From JACCZH01 sp963729445 (GTDB lineage Bacteria; Chloroflexota; Chloroflexia; Thermomicrobiales; CFX8): a stretch of DNA of 64,000 nucleotides. Of this stretch, positions 25,500 to 34,553 are shown in pieces. Location: contig CAVSNU010000002.1 in assembly GCA_963729445.1 (NCBI GenBank), forward strand, positions 310,001 to 374,000, read 5' to 3'. The notes below the pieces were generated by a model. The model searched no databases. It had not been told where the DNA came from and worked only from the letters and a program-made list of their open reading frames with translations. A program made the translations under genes and the position numbers. The stretch's first letter is position 1. Each line of letters begins with the position of its first letter.

Positions 25500-26612
25500 C
25501 TACTCCATCACGATCAACTCGCGGTTGGTGTGGTTGAAGCTCTCGGCGCCGGTCTCGGTGCAGACGAGAATATCTTCAATGCGCACGCCGAACTTGCCGG
25601 GCATGTAGATACCAGGCTCATCAGAGAAGACCATGCCTGGCCGCAACGGCAGCTCATTGCCTTCCACCATATAAGGCTCTTCGTGACCGTCGAGTCCCAG
25701 GCCATGACCGACGCGATGGATGAAATACTCGCCATACCCGGCATCGGTGATCACCTCGCGCGCTGCCCGGTCAATCTCCTGGCACGCGACGCCCGGTTTA
25801 ACTGCCGCGAACGCAGCACGGTTGGCTTCCAGGACGATGTTGTAGACCTTGCGGTACTCCTCACTCGGCTCGCCAACGTGGACTGTCCGGGTGATGTCGG
25901 ACGTGTAGTAGTTCCAGGGCGCGCCGAAGTCGAAGACGACCGCGTCACCTTCCTGGATAACTCGCTCACCCGTCATGTAGTGTGGCGAGGCTGAGTTGGG
26001 ACCACTGCCGACGATCAGGAAGGTTGGTCGACCGAGTTCCTGCTCTGCCAACAACCCGGCCAGCACGTCTGCCGCCTCGCGCTCGGTCTTCCCCGCGAGT
26101 TTCGTGGTCGCGACGAACTGCTCCCAGGCCGCGTCCGTCTTGGCCGATGCCGTCCTGATGTTCTCAATCTCCTGCTCGTCCTTGATCATGCGCAGCTCGC
26201 GCAGCACCGGTGTCGCGGAAACGAAACGCGCCCCCGGCATGACGCTCTGCAGCTTGATCAGGAAACCGGCCCAGGTCTGATCGCTGACGGCAATCGACGC
26301 GCCACCGGCCCCTTCGACGAGGCGTGCCACGAGCTCGGTTGGAGACTCGGTCTCATCCCAGGCATGAATGTCCACAATGTCGCTACGGTCGCGCAGCCGG
26401 ACTGACTCCAGCTTCGGCGCGACGACGAACGGCCCGCCGTCGCGAGGAATCCCAAGCAGGGTCAAGCGTTCCGAAGAATGTGCCGGATAGCCCAGCGTAT
26501 AGATCATGTCGGACGAAGGCGTCACGAACAGGAAATCAACGCCCTGCCGCTCCATCTCAGCCTGCGTCCGCTCCAGCCTGGACCGGAACACTCCACTGTC
26601 GCTGTCGGCCAT
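25500..26612 (-). CDS. Xaa-Pro aminopeptidase / M24 family metallopeptidase
   Basis: About 370 residues. The N-terminal creatinase-like domain is followed by a pita-bread catalytic domain with the five metal ligands in order: 'VVFDFGAPWNYYTSDITRTVHVGEP' (two Asp), 'VGHGLGLDGHEEPYMVEGNELPLRPGMVFSDEPGIYMPGKFGVRIEDI' (His, Glu, Glu). M24B enzymes remove an N-terminal residue before proline; some are prolidases. ATG 26612 ('MADSDSGVF') has GAGAGGGGA just upstream and is preferred over the in-frame 26645 start. It diverges from the M20 peptidase gene across about 130 bases, suggesting a shared peptide-use role. Confidence 0.9.
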   Translation of the reverse strand: MADSDSGVFRSRLERTQAEMERQGVDFLFVTPSSDMIYTLGYPAHSSERLTLLGIPRDGGPFVVAPKLESVRLRDRSDIVDIHAWDETESPTELVARLVEGAGGASIAVSDQTWAGFLIKLQSVMPGARFVSATPVLRELRMIKDEQEIENIRTASAKTDAAWEQFVATTKLAGKTEREAADVLAGLLAEQELGRPTFLIVGSGPNSASPHYMTGERVIQEGDAVVFDFGAPWNYYTSDITRTVHVGEPSEEYRKVYNIVLEANRAAFAAVKPGVACQEIDRAAREVITDAGYGEYFIHRVGHGLGLDGHEEPYMVEGNELPLRPGMVFSDEPGIYMPGKFGVRIEDILVCTETGAESFNHTNRELIVME

Positions 26613-26740
26613 GGATCCCCTCTCCCGTTTCACGTCACAGATCACAGTAACACTCTGGGATTCTAAACCAGTCCGGCGCGGATGTAATCACGTGCTATCC
26701 TGCCTGCGGCTAAATTGCTTGCAGACGAGGAGAATCCCGC

Positions 26741-28017
26741 GTGTCCGACAACACACTTGTAAGCTCGATTTCCCAGACGATCGACGCCAACCGTGACATC
26801 GCCATCGAGATGCTGCAGGAGCTGGTGGCGGCACCTTCGATCACCGGCGCCGAAGAACCGGCCCAGGATGTCGTAGAGCGGCTCTTGCGTGAACGCGACC
26901 TCGGCATCGACCGCTGGGAAGCGACGCCAGAGGAGATCGCACCGTATTACTGGCACGTTGGCGAGGAGACCGTCTTCGCAGGCCGTCCCAACGTCGTGGG
27001 CAAACGCACCGCGAGCGGGAACGGCCGCTCGATCCTTCTGAATGCACACATGGACACGGTCGATTACGGGGACGAGTCTCTCTGGACCTATCCGCCTCTC
27101 TCCGGTGTCGTCAAAGGCGACCTGCTCTATGGCAGGGGATCGTGCGACATGAAGGGCGGGCTTGTCTCATACCTGCTCGCTCTCGACGCGCTGGACTCGC
27201 TCGGAATCCGGCTGGCCGGCGATGTAACGATCGCAGCCACTGTTGGTGAGGAAAATGGGGGAGTCGGAGCGCTGTCGACGATTCTGCGCGGGCATCAGGC
27301 CGATGCTGCCTTGATCACCGAACCCACTAGATTAGCGCTCGTCCCCGCCCAGGGCGGTTCGCTGGTGTTGCGGTTAACGATTCGGGGCAAGTCCGCGCAC
27401 GGTGCGGTACGTGATGAAGGCGTCTCGGCCATCGAGAAGTTCATCCCGATCTTTCAGGATCTGCTGGCGTTCGAGAGAGAGCGCAATGCAACGCTCCAGC
27501 ACCCACTCTACGACCACCTGTCCAACAAGATCCCGATCAGTTTCGGTGTCCTGCAGAGCCGGTACCTGGGCATCGACCGTGCCCGAGCAGCTAGTTGCGG
27601 AGGGCCGGATCGGCCTGATTCCGGGGGAGGATGTGGACGAGTTTCGGGAGTCCGTTATCAACCGGATCATGGCTGTCGCCGGCAACGATGCCTGGCTCAC
27701 GAGAGCATCGGCCGGAAGTGGAATGGTTTGGCGGCCAGTTTGCGCCCGCTGAGACTGCGGTTGACGCGCCCATCAGCCAGGCAATTCTCAAAGCGCACGC
27801 GCAGGTAACCGGGAGCAAGCCCCTTATCGAAGGCGTCCCCTACGGCGCCGACATGCGCCTCTTCACCCTGCTCGGAGCGATGCCGTGTGTGATGTACGGT
27901 GCAGGTGATGTCCGCGTCGCCCATCATGTGGACGAGCACATCTCGATTACCGATCTCATGACAGCCGCCAAGACGATCGCTGTTATGCTCGTGAACTGGT
28001 GCGGAGTCGAGAGCTAG
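26741..28017 (+). pseudogene. M20 family peptidase (ArgE/DapE-like), two frameshifts
   Basis: This starts at GTG 26741 behind GAGGAG. The first frame gives the catalytic region: 'ILLNAHMDTVDYG', 'YGRGSCDMKGGLVSYLLALDAL', 'VGEENGGVGALSTILRG'. After about 27557 the natural continuation 'AGTWASTVPEQLVAEGRIGLIPGED' is one frame over. After about 27702 the C-terminus 'EVEWFGGQFAPAET...GVPYGADMRLF...HHVDEHISITDLM' is a further frame over. The total length (1277 = 3x425+2) fits two one-base insertions in a gene of about 424 codons. M20 enzymes hydrolyse N-acyl amino acids or dipeptides with two zinc ions. All expected metal ligands are present across the frames. Confidence 0.85.
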
Positions 28018-28235
28018 GATTCGGGCTTCTTCCAGCCCAGCGTGCCTCGCGTCGCGTCAGCCGCCCTGGTGTTCAGATCCTCGGGCGTCTTGTCCGCGAT
28101 CGTGCTACCGCCGGGAAGGCGTTCCGCGGCCGAGTCAACGCGCTCCTCAGTCACATGCTTCTCGACTGCATCGGCAATCGTGTCGGCATGCGACGGCGAT
28201 ATCCTCTGACGGAGCTTTTTGAGCAATCCAGACAT
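28014..28235 (-). CDS. Small hypothetical protein, 73 aa
   Basis: The family is not recognised. The protein is helical and charged: 'MSGLLKKLRQRISPSHADTIADAVEKHVTEERVDSAAERLPGG', ending in basic 'TRGTLGWKKPES'. There is no membrane segment. The N-terminus (short amphipathic helix) loosely recalls small antitoxin-like or stress proteins, but that is not enough for a call. Its stop overlaps the M20 gene stop by 4 bases, tail to tail. No partner gene sits next to it. Confidence 0.5.
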   Translation of the reverse strand: MSGLLKKLRQRISPSHADTIADAVEKHVTEERVDSAAERLPGGSTIADKTPEDLNTRAADATRGTLGWKKPES

Positions 28236-28448
28236 CAGCGTGCCCCCGTTCGATTAATTGTGACGATACACGACAGTATAGCGGGTTACGTCGAGTGAAG
28301 CGAACGGAGAACTCCAACAGGAGCAAATCCGGAGCTGACGGTGATGGAGTGAACGGACGAACCCATTCGAGTCGGGTAGAGGGTCTCGTACCCTCCCATG
28401 TGCAACTACTCAGGGAACCAATGGGCAGAGAATACCGCTACGGCCGTC

Positions 28449-28522
28449 ATCCTGAGCGCAGTCGAATGGATCTGTTTAACCCCCCATGTGTCTGGCTAAT
28501 CCATTCGACTGCGCTCAGTACT
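28449..28522. repeat. Family A variant palindrome (island 4)
   Basis: ATCCTGAGCGCAGTCGAATGG on the left pairs with CCATTCGACTGCGCTCAG on the right across a loop of about 30 bases. A family C module (TACTGGACCACAGGGG...) abuts it at 28519. It is part of the 819-base gene-free stretch 28236-29054, the largest island in the window. Confidence 0.75.
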
Positions 28523-28628
28523 GGACCACAGGGGCGTTGTCACGCGCCGGGATTGCGTCGGTCGGTCGGAGAAGACACCATCATCCTGCGCCTATTCGTC
28601 ATTCGGAGGTGACATCATCATCCTGCGC

Positions 28629-28735
28629 CTATGAGTCATCCTGAGCGGAAGCGAAGGATCTCTTGCCAGACACCCGAGGCGTTGGACCAGAGATCGTTGA
28701 CTGCTCAGGGAGCTTCCTTGCGTCAGGATGACGAT
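28629..28735. repeat. Family A palindrome, imperfect copy (island 4)
   Basis: The left arm starts AGTCATCCTGAGCGGAAGCGAAGGATCTC at about 28631. The right half carries AGAGATCGTTGACTGCTCAGGGAGC and ends TTGCGTCAGGATGAC, so it is interrupted. It is preceded by one tandem end unit (CATCATCCTGCGCC) and followed by a second family C module at 28758. Confidence 0.7.
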
Positions 28736-28804
28736 CAAACGCAGGATGACGATCAAGCTCAGTACTGGACCACAGGGCAGTTGTCACGTTCCTGGGTTCC
28801 GTCG

Positions 28805-28876
28805 GTCGGGGAGGAGCTCGACTCCTCCCGCCTCGAGCGGACCGGGGGTTCGGGAGGAGACGAGCTCCTCCCCGAC
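28805..28876. repeat. 26-bp palindrome, family B, inverted copy (island 4)
   Basis: Arms 28805-28830 and 28851-28876 are complementary with one mismatch. The 20-base loop is the reverse complement of the loop at 22907-22926, so this copy sits in the opposite orientation. Two small family D stems (AGGGAGGGCAC..GCCCTCCCT) follow at about 28953-28976 and 28998-29020. Confidence 0.85.
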
Positions 28877-29054
28877 GGGGGTGACACCATCATCCCGAGT
28901 CACGATGACCAACGAGGGTCGCTGGACCTCATATCGCTTACGCTGATACCAGTAGGGAGGGCACGGAGCCCTCCCTCGCTTTACTCCCGGGTATTCGGGA
29001 GGGCACAAGGCCCTCCCTTACCAGGGTTGATGGCACGGCGGGTCGAGGTGGATG

Positions 29055-30410
29055 CTAGGACGGTCCGACGGCCGCGCCGTCGAAGCTCTCCTTGCGGGCG
29101 TTCGAGCGCATGAACGTCAGATACTCATCCTTGGTCATCACCGGTGTGTGGTTGGCGAGCAGCTCCTTGGCGGCGGTCGCACCGTCGGCCAGCAGGTCGA
29201 TGACCGTCATCGCCATCAGCTTGGCCGGGAACACATAGGCCATGTACTTGTCCTCAATGGCCCAGTCGCTCCCGTGTCCGGTGCCGGAGAATCCGCCGAC
29301 GTGCGGGTGCAGCGCCGGCATGATGTGGGCGATGTCGCCCATGTCGGTCGAGCCGGTGCGGTGCCCGGTGTCTTCCCAGTCGTCCTCACCGTGGAAGGTC
29401 AGGAAGTTGTCTTTGAACAGACGCGACATCTCCGGGTCGTTGAAGAGCGGCATGTAGCCCGGCAGGGTCGTGATCTCGACCTGGCCACCCATGGCCACCG
29501 CGCCTGCCCGCAGCGCGCGGTCTACCTTGAACGACGCATCGTCGATGGCCTCGGCCGTCTTGCCGCGAATCATCGTCTCGAAACGCACGTCGTTCGGGAT
29601 GACGTTCACCAGGTCACCACCACGGGTCAGGATCGGGTGGATGCGCACCGTGTCCTCGTCCTTGAACGTCTCACGCTGCGCGTTGATCGCAGAGAGCGCG
29701 AGCTGGGCGGCGTAGAGCGAATTGATGCCGCGGTGCGGCGCGCCGCCGGCGTGCGCGGCCTTGCCAATGAACCTGGCCTGCTTGCCGACAAAGCCGTTGT
29801 TCGACGAGCTGATCCCGGCCTTGGCCTTCATGTTCTGGCTGCTGGCGCCGTGCACCATCATCGCCATGTCGACATCATCGAACGCACCGAGCCGGATCAT
29901 CTCGCTCTTGCCGCCCAGAAACTCGGTCTTGCCTCTGTCTCGCAAGCTCGACGCGGTAGTCGATCTCGACGTACTCCTCGGCGGGCATCGCGAAGAAGGC
30001 GACTTGACCGGCCAGCTCCGACGAGCACGCCGGACTTGATGCAGCCCGTTGGCCACTCCAAGCATCGTCATCAGCTGCGCATTGTGCCCACAGCAATGGG
30101 CCGCGCCGGTCTCGGGGTTGGCGAACTCGTGGTCGGACACGAGCACCGAGTCCAGCTCGCCGATGACGCCGACCGTCGGCCCAGTCCCACCGCCCGGACG
30201 CTCGGCGATGGTCTTGAGGCCGGTAATCGCGATCCCCTCTTCAAAGCCAAGGTTCAGGCGTCCAAACTCCTGGGCGACAATCTTGGAGGTACGGAACTCC
30301 TTGAAACCGAGTTCGGGATCGCGGTAGATGCGCTCGCCGACTGCAATCAGATGGTCGGCGTTGCGGTCGATTTCTTCCAGTACCCGCCGCTTGAGATCTT
30401 CGTGAAGCAC
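29055..30410 (-). pseudogene. M20 amidohydrolase (AbgB/HipO-like), three frameshifts
   Basis: This starts at GTG 30410 with AGAGAGG seven bases upstream. A longer frame to 30545 would run into tRNA-Glu and is rejected. N-terminal 'ELDSVLVSDHEFANPETGAAHCCGHNAQLMTMLGVA' is the M20D metal region. The continuation 'LAGQVAFFAMPAEEYVEIDYRVEL' is in another frame, and then 'RGKTEFLGGKSEMIRLGAFDDVDMAMMVHGA' returns to the first. Removing one base near each of 30036, 30022 and 29943 restores one protein of about 450 residues. The C-terminus 'TGSTDMGDIAHIMPALHPHVGGFSGTGHG' carries the last ligands. It is probably an aminoacyl- or p-aminobenzoyl-glutamate hydrolase. Confidence 0.85.
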
Positions 30411-30500
30411 AAGCAAACCTCTCTGCGATAGAACATCCGATTCTCGGAGGGCATCTTGCGACAGGAGGTGACACCTGTCAATCGAGCGATCGACGGGCAC

Positions 30501-30532
30501 AAAAAAGCGGCCCCTCGGATTGGGGGCCGCTT
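30501..30532 (-). terminator. Rho-independent terminator of tRNA-Glu
   Basis: Reading leftward after the tRNA, a 9-base-pair stem (AGCGGCCCC / GGGGCCGCT) is followed by six T residues. It lies three bases beyond the CCA end. This is a textbook intrinsic terminator. Confidence 0.9.
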
Positions 30533-30534
30533 GC

Positions 30535-30611
30535 TGGTAGCGCATACGGGATTCGAACCCGTGATCTCCGCCTTGAGAGGGCGGTGTCCTAGGCCGCTAG
30601 ACGAATGCGCC
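30535..30611 (-). tRNA. tRNA-Glu (anticodon CUC)
   Basis: On the minus strand the 77 bases fold as a full cloverleaf. There is a 7-base-pair acceptor (GGCGCAT / ATGCGCT, one G-T), a D-arm 'GTCTAGCGGCCTAGGAC' typical of tRNA-Glu, an anticodon stem CCGCC/GGCGG around loop CTCTCAA (anticodon CTC), and a T-arm with GGTTCGAATCC. The CCA end is encoded. An intrinsic terminator follows at once. Confidence 0.96.
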
Positions 30612-30735
30612 ACGTCAACGACCGATACCGAGTATAGCAACGTTCGGGATGTGCGCCAACCACCTCCGGTAAACATGAGGCTGGACAGGTGGCGGGCCAC
30701 CTGTCCAGACTCGCCTATGCGAGGGAGATTGTTGC

Positions 30736-30917
30736 TTAGTACAGGCCGAACCGGTCGCTAAGGCGGCGGGCTTCAAGGTAGTCGCGGCGCGCTTCGCGGC
30801 GTTCGGGCCGCCATGGGGCTGCGCCTGAGCCAGAGCTCCATAGTAAGACTCAAAACCGGCATCGGTGCGGGCGACAGTGCTCCTCATCGAGCGGACGAAA
30901 CGGGTGAACGGGTTCAT
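30736..30917 (-). pseudogene. Small protein gene, about 60 aa, reading frame broken once
   Basis: The ATG at 30917 has a perfect AAGGAGG seven bases upstream and a strong promoter at 30982-31010. The first frame reads 'MNPFTRFVRSMRSTVARTDAGFESYYGALAQA'. The second half is clearly coding one frame over: 'PWRPERREARRDYLEARRLSDRFGLY' then TAA at 30736. One missing base (or two extra) near 30815 would join them. I do not know the family. A short arginine-rich helix at the C-terminus and an aromatic centre are all that can be said. Confidence 0.55.
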
Positions 30918-30981
30918 CGTGCGGCCTCCTTGGCGTTTCGCTGTAGGCTGCAATCCGTTGCAACCTCACATCATTACCTAG

Positions 30982-31010
30982 ATGATATCACCATATGCGG
31001 ATATGTGCAA
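30982..31010 (-). promoter_or_regulatory. Leftward promoter upstream of the small ORF
   Basis: Read on the minus strand, TTGCAC (31010-31005) and TATCAT (30987-30982) are exactly 17 bases apart. They lie about 65 bases before the small gene's ATG. The TTGCAC -35 box is the same as the one proposed for recJ. Confidence 0.6.
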
Positions 31011-31195
31011 GTACCAATGTCAAACATCTTTTGTACTGAGATGAGCGACTTGTCACCAGACTTTGCGGCTATGCGAACCCTGCCATGTGCGCGTCTCAGT
31101 TATGATTCACCTATGAGGGGGCTGCGGTCGGCTCGCGTTTGGACGTGCCCACAACCAGCCCCGACACGACGAGGCAAATCTGAGGAGAAGAGCTG

Positions 31196-32800
31196 ATGGT
31201 ACAGGCACCCGATCGGACGGCCAGCAGGCATGGTCTGGAGAACCATGGTGTTCGACCGAGGAAAGAAGTGTTCTGGAATCTGGCGCCGGCCAGGCTGTAT
31301 GAAGAAGCGCTCAAACGCGGCGAGGGCGAGCTTGCCAGCCACGGACCTCTTTCGGTCTCAACCGGCCAGTACACGGGCCGCTCACCAAAGGACAAGTTCT
31401 TTGTCAAACAATCCCCCAGCGACGAGCACGTATGGTGGGGTTCGGTCAACCAGCCATTCGACGCGGCACAGTTCGACACTCTGCACCAGCAGGTCGCCGA
31501 CCATCTCAGCCAGCGTGATCTCTTCATTCAAGATCTCTATGTAGGCGCCGACCCGGAGCACAGGATGCCCATCAGGGTCATCACCGAACAGGCCTGGCAT
31601 AGCCTCTTCGCCCGCAACATGTTCATTCGTCCCATCCAGTCAGAGCTTTCTGAAATGGTTCCGGAGTTCACCATCCTGCAAGCCCCGTCGTTCTCGGCGG
31701 ATCCGGAGCAGCACGGCACGGCGTCACCGACATTCATTCTCGTGAACCTTGAAAAGAAGCTCATTCTCGTGGGCGACACCGAGTACGCTGGGGAGATCAA
31801 GAAGTCGATCTTCTCTCTCATGAACTTCCTGCTGCCGCTTAAAGGCGTGATGTCCATGCACTGCTCGGCCAATGCCGGCGCGGACGGCGACGTCGCCCTG
31901 TTCTTCGGCCTCTCCGGGACCGGGAAGACGACCCTCTCGGCCGACGCGAGCCGGACGCTCATCGGCGACGACGAGCACGGGTGGGACGAGGACGGAATCT
32001 TCAATTTCGAAGGTGGCTGCTACGCGAAGGTCATCAACTTGTCGCCCGAAGCAGAACCGGAGATCTACGGCACGACCCGTACCTTTGGAACGATTCTCGA
32101 GAACTGTGTGCTCGATCACCACACGCGCGAGATTGACTACAACGATGCGTCGTTGACTGAGAATACCCGCGCGGCCTACCCGATCGACATGATCCCGAAC
32201 GCGTCCGAGAGCGGCCAGGGCGGCCATCCAACCAACATCTTCTTCCTCACAGCTGACGCCTTCGGCGTGTTACCGCCCATCTCGAAGCTCACGCCCGAGC
32301 AGGCTTCGTACTACTTCCTGTTGGGCTACACCGCCAAGGTGGCTGGCACCGAGCGCGGACTGACCGAACCGGAGGCGACCTTCTCCACCTGCTTCGGCGC
32401 ACCGTTCATGACGCTACACCCGAACGATTACGGCCGGCTGCTGGGCGAGAAGATTCGCAAACACCAGCCGAATGTCTGGCTTGTGAATACCGGTTGGACG
32501 GGCGGCGCTTACGGCGTCGGCCATCGCATGGAGATCAAATACACCCGCGCCATGGTCAGCGCCGCGCTCAGCGGCGAGCTCGACAACGTCGAGACCCAGG
32601 AGGACGAGATCTTCGGCGTGCACGTACCCACCTCGGTTCCCGGCGTGCCGTCAGAAGTGCTCATCCCGCGCAACGCCTGGCAGGACAAAGACGCTTACGA
32701 CCGCCAGGCTCGCGACCTCGCGTCGCGCTTTACCAAGAACTTCGCGCAGTACGCCGACCAGGTCGACGCAGAGATCCGCGAGGCGGGTCCGAAGGCCTGA
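31196..32800 (+). CDS. pckA: Phosphoenolpyruvate carboxykinase (ATP)
   Basis: The 534 residues are the normal length of the ATP-dependent type. Key motifs: 'STGQYTGRSPKDKFFV' (substrate-binding Arg), 'MHCSANAG', kinase-1 P-loop 'GLSGTGKTTLSAD' (238-250) and kinase-2 'IGDDEHGWDEDGIFNFEGGCYAK'. The enzyme converts oxaloacetate and ATP to PEP, CO2 and ADP, the entry to gluconeogenesis from amino-acid carbon. This suits the peptide and amino-acid catabolic genes on both sides. GAGGAG is eight bases before the ATG. Unlike its neighbours, it is intact. Confidence 0.97.
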   Translation: MVQAPDRTASRHGLENHGVRPRKEVFWNLAPARLYEEALKRGEGELASHGPLSVSTGQYTGRSPKDKFFVKQSPSDEHVWWGSVNQPFDAAQFDTLHQQVADHLSQRDLFIQDLYVGADPEHRMPIRVITEQAWHSLFARNMFIRPIQSELSEMVPEFTILQAPSFSADPEQHGTASPTFILVNLEKKLILVGDTEYAGEIKKSIFSLMNFLLPLKGVMSMHCSANAGADGDVALFFGLSGTGKTTLSADASRTLIGDDEHGWDEDGIFNFEGGCYAKVINLSPEAEPEIYGTTRTFGTILENCVLDHHTREIDYNDASLTENTRAAYPIDMIPNASESGQGGHPTNIFFLTADAFGVLPPISKLTPEQASYYFLLGYTAKVAGTERGLTEPEATFSTCFGAPFMTLHPNDYGRLLGEKIRKHQPNVWLVNTGWTGGAYGVGHRMEIKYTRAMVSAALSGELDNVETQEDEIFGVHVPTSVPGVPSEVLIPRNAWQDKDAYDRQARDLASRFTKNFAQYADQVDAEIREAGPKA

Positions 32801-32815
32801 TAGTCCTCTCCCCTA

Positions 32816-32841
32816 CCCCTCTCTCGCGTGCGGGAGAGGGG
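32816..32841 (+). terminator. Hairpin after pckA
   Basis: CCCCTCTC at 32816-32823 pairs with GAGAGGGG at 32834-32841 across a 10-base loop, 15 bases after the pckA stop. No T-run follows. This type of CCCCTCTC...GAGAGGGG stem is a common intergenic sequence and may act in either direction. Confidence 0.5.
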
Positions 32842-32907
32842 CGCATCTCATATTCACACCGGGGAAGCGCTCAACGCTCGTGACGAGGGTCGAATGCACG
32901 GCGCCTA

Positions 32908-33245
32908 ACCAGTCAATCTGGGCGTCCACCAGTCACGTGAGCGTCCAGGGGTCACCCGAGCGTTCACCAGGCATCCCGGGCAGCTAACCAGTCACCCTGA
33001 CCGCCAATCAGTCACCCTGACCGCCAATCAGTCACCCTGAGTGTTCATCAGTCACCCTGAGGCGTTCACCAGTCACCCGGAGCGTGTGGAGTCACCCTAA
33101 GCGCCTGATAGTCATCCTGAGCGTCAGCGAAGGATCTCTTGGTCGCCTCCCGAGGCGGTTGACTCAGAGATCCTTCCTTACGTCAGGATGACTGATTGGC
33201 GGTCAGGGTGACTGAGGAACGCTCAGGGTGCCTAACAAGCTCAGG
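32908..33245. repeat. Tandem array of about 20-bp units ending in a family A palindrome (island 5)
   Basis: About ten degenerate direct repeats of CAGTCACCCTGA plus 7-9 variable bases run from about 32908 to 33120. The last unit grades into a family A palindrome at 33109-33192. Beyond it the units continue in inverted orientation: 33190-33214 is an exact reverse complement of 32989-33013 and also of 33009-33033. The gap between the convergent pckA and oxidase genes has no coding sequence. Confidence 0.85.
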
Positions 33246-33315
33246 ACAGGCTCTTCGCGCTGCGGCTCAGAATAGCTCGGCCGCAACCCCCTCCCAGCCG
33301 GCGATGTGAGGGCCG

Positions 33316-34437
33316 TTACCCGAACCGCTCTGGGCTGAACGCCGCCAATCGCTCGTCGACTCTATCCGCCGCAATCGACTCGGCCAGGAGCTGCGATGTC
33401 GCCGGCCCTAGCAGGGCGCCGGAGCGATAGTGACCGGTTGCGACCCAGACGTTTCTCAGATGGGGCAGCTTGCCGATGATGAGCTCGCCGTCCTCTGAGC
33501 CGGGACGCAGCCCTGCCCAGGTCGCCTCCAACGTACCCTGGTTCAACGACGGCACCAGTCGATCGACGAGATCGACCAGCCAGGCGATCCCCGTGGGTGT
33601 CACCCGTACATCGAAGCCGGCCTCCGGGTTCTCGGTTGCTCCGACCGCAACACTGCCGTCCGCACGCGGCACGATGTAGCCGCCTTCGCCGGCGATGATG
33701 CTGCCGATGCGCACAGGCGGATTCACGATTGACATCATCTGGCCGAGCACTGCGTGCGTCGGGATCGTGAAGTCAAGCGACTCCGAGAGCGCTCTGCTCC
33801 AGGCTCCTGCGGCGATCACGACCGCCCCGGCTGGCCGTTCCCCGTCGAACGTCTGCACGCCGGTGGCGCGTCCGCCGGAAACCCTGATGGACTGGACGCT
33901 CGAGTACTCCCTCACGTTTACGCCCCGCTGAGCGGCGGCACGAGCCAGCGCGAGGGTAAATTTGTCCAACCGGATGCTGTGCGTGTCCGGCGTGAACAAA
34001 CCAGCAGTGAACTCATCACGGATGGCCGGCTCGCGCTCGCGGATGGCTCCGGCATCCAGCCATTCGGTCGTCAATCCCGCCTCGTCCTGCCAGGTTTGCA
34101 CCGCACGAAGCGCCGCGCTGCCCTCTTCACGTTGCACCATCAGCTCTCCGGTCCGCACGAAACCGGTGCTGATGCCCGTCATGGACTCCACCTCGGCGAC
34201 GAGCTCCGGGTAGCGCCGGTACCCGAGTAGTCCCAGATCAGCCCGCGCGCCATAGGCGGGTGTCGGGGGCGAGATAATCCCGGCCGATGCCCAGCTCGCC
34301 TCTCGCGCCAGCTCCCGGCGTTCCAGCAGCTCAACCTTCAGCCCCTGACCGGCCAGATCAAACGCCAGCGCGCACCCGATGATGCCGCCACCGATAATCA
34401 CGACATCCGGCGAGGTTCCAGCACCGCTTGCAGTCAT
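33316..34437 (-). CDS. Glycine oxidase / D-amino-acid oxidase-like flavoenzyme (ThiO-like)
   Basis: The protein has 373 residues. N-terminal FAD motif 'DVVIIGGGIIGCALAFDLAGQGLKVELLERRELAREASWASAGIISPP', with the ThiO-style 'EASWASAGI'. The C-terminal 'TWAGLRPGSEDGELIIGKLPHLRNVWVATGHYRSGALLGPATSQLLAESI' matches the glycine-oxidase end, including 'GHYRSGALLGP'. It would deaminate glycine or D-amino acids to imines with H2O2. In thiamine pathways ThiO feeds ThiG, but no thi genes are nearby, so a catabolic role is equally possible. It is intact, although it lies between frameshifted genes. Confidence 0.88.
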   Translation of the reverse strand: MTASGAGTSPDVVIIGGGIIGCALAFDLAGQGLKVELLERRELAREASWASAGIISPPTPAYGARADLGLLGYRRYPELVAEVESMTGISTGFVRTGELMVQREEGSAALRAVQTWQDEAGLTTEWLDAGAIREREPAIRDEFTAGLFTPDTHSIRLDKFTLALARAAAQRGVNVREYSSVQSIRVSGGRATGVQTFDGERPAGAVVIAAGAWSRALSESLDFTIPTHAVLGQMMSIVNPPVRIGSIIAGEGGYIVPRADGSVAVGATENPEAGFDVRVTPTGIAWLVDLVDRLVPSLNQGTLEATWAGLRPGSEDGELIIGKLPHLRNVWVATGHYRSGALLGPATSQLLAESIAADRVDERLAAFSPERFG

Positions 34438-34553
34438 CCCGATCGCACCCTTTCTTCAGCCGCTACTTCGTGCATCCGGCACGATAGCACGGAACCCGGC
34501 CAAAGACGGGCTATACTGCCCGCATGAAATGATGCGTACCAGAGGAGGATTGG

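Noticed and set aside
29052..30431. 459-codon rightward open frame
   Set aside because: It is antisense to the M20 amidohydrolase, has no family resemblance and is a product of GC-rich codon bias. The M20 motifs are on the minus strand.
30411..30545. Longer N-terminus for the M20 amidohydrolase
   Set aside because: It would start inside tRNA-Glu and run through the tRNA terminator. GTG 30410 has a proper ribosome site.
32908..33120. CRISPR-like array
   Set aside because: The repeated part is only about 12 bases and degenerate, spacers are 7-9 bases, and no cas genes are near. It is a tandem expansion of the palindrome end unit.
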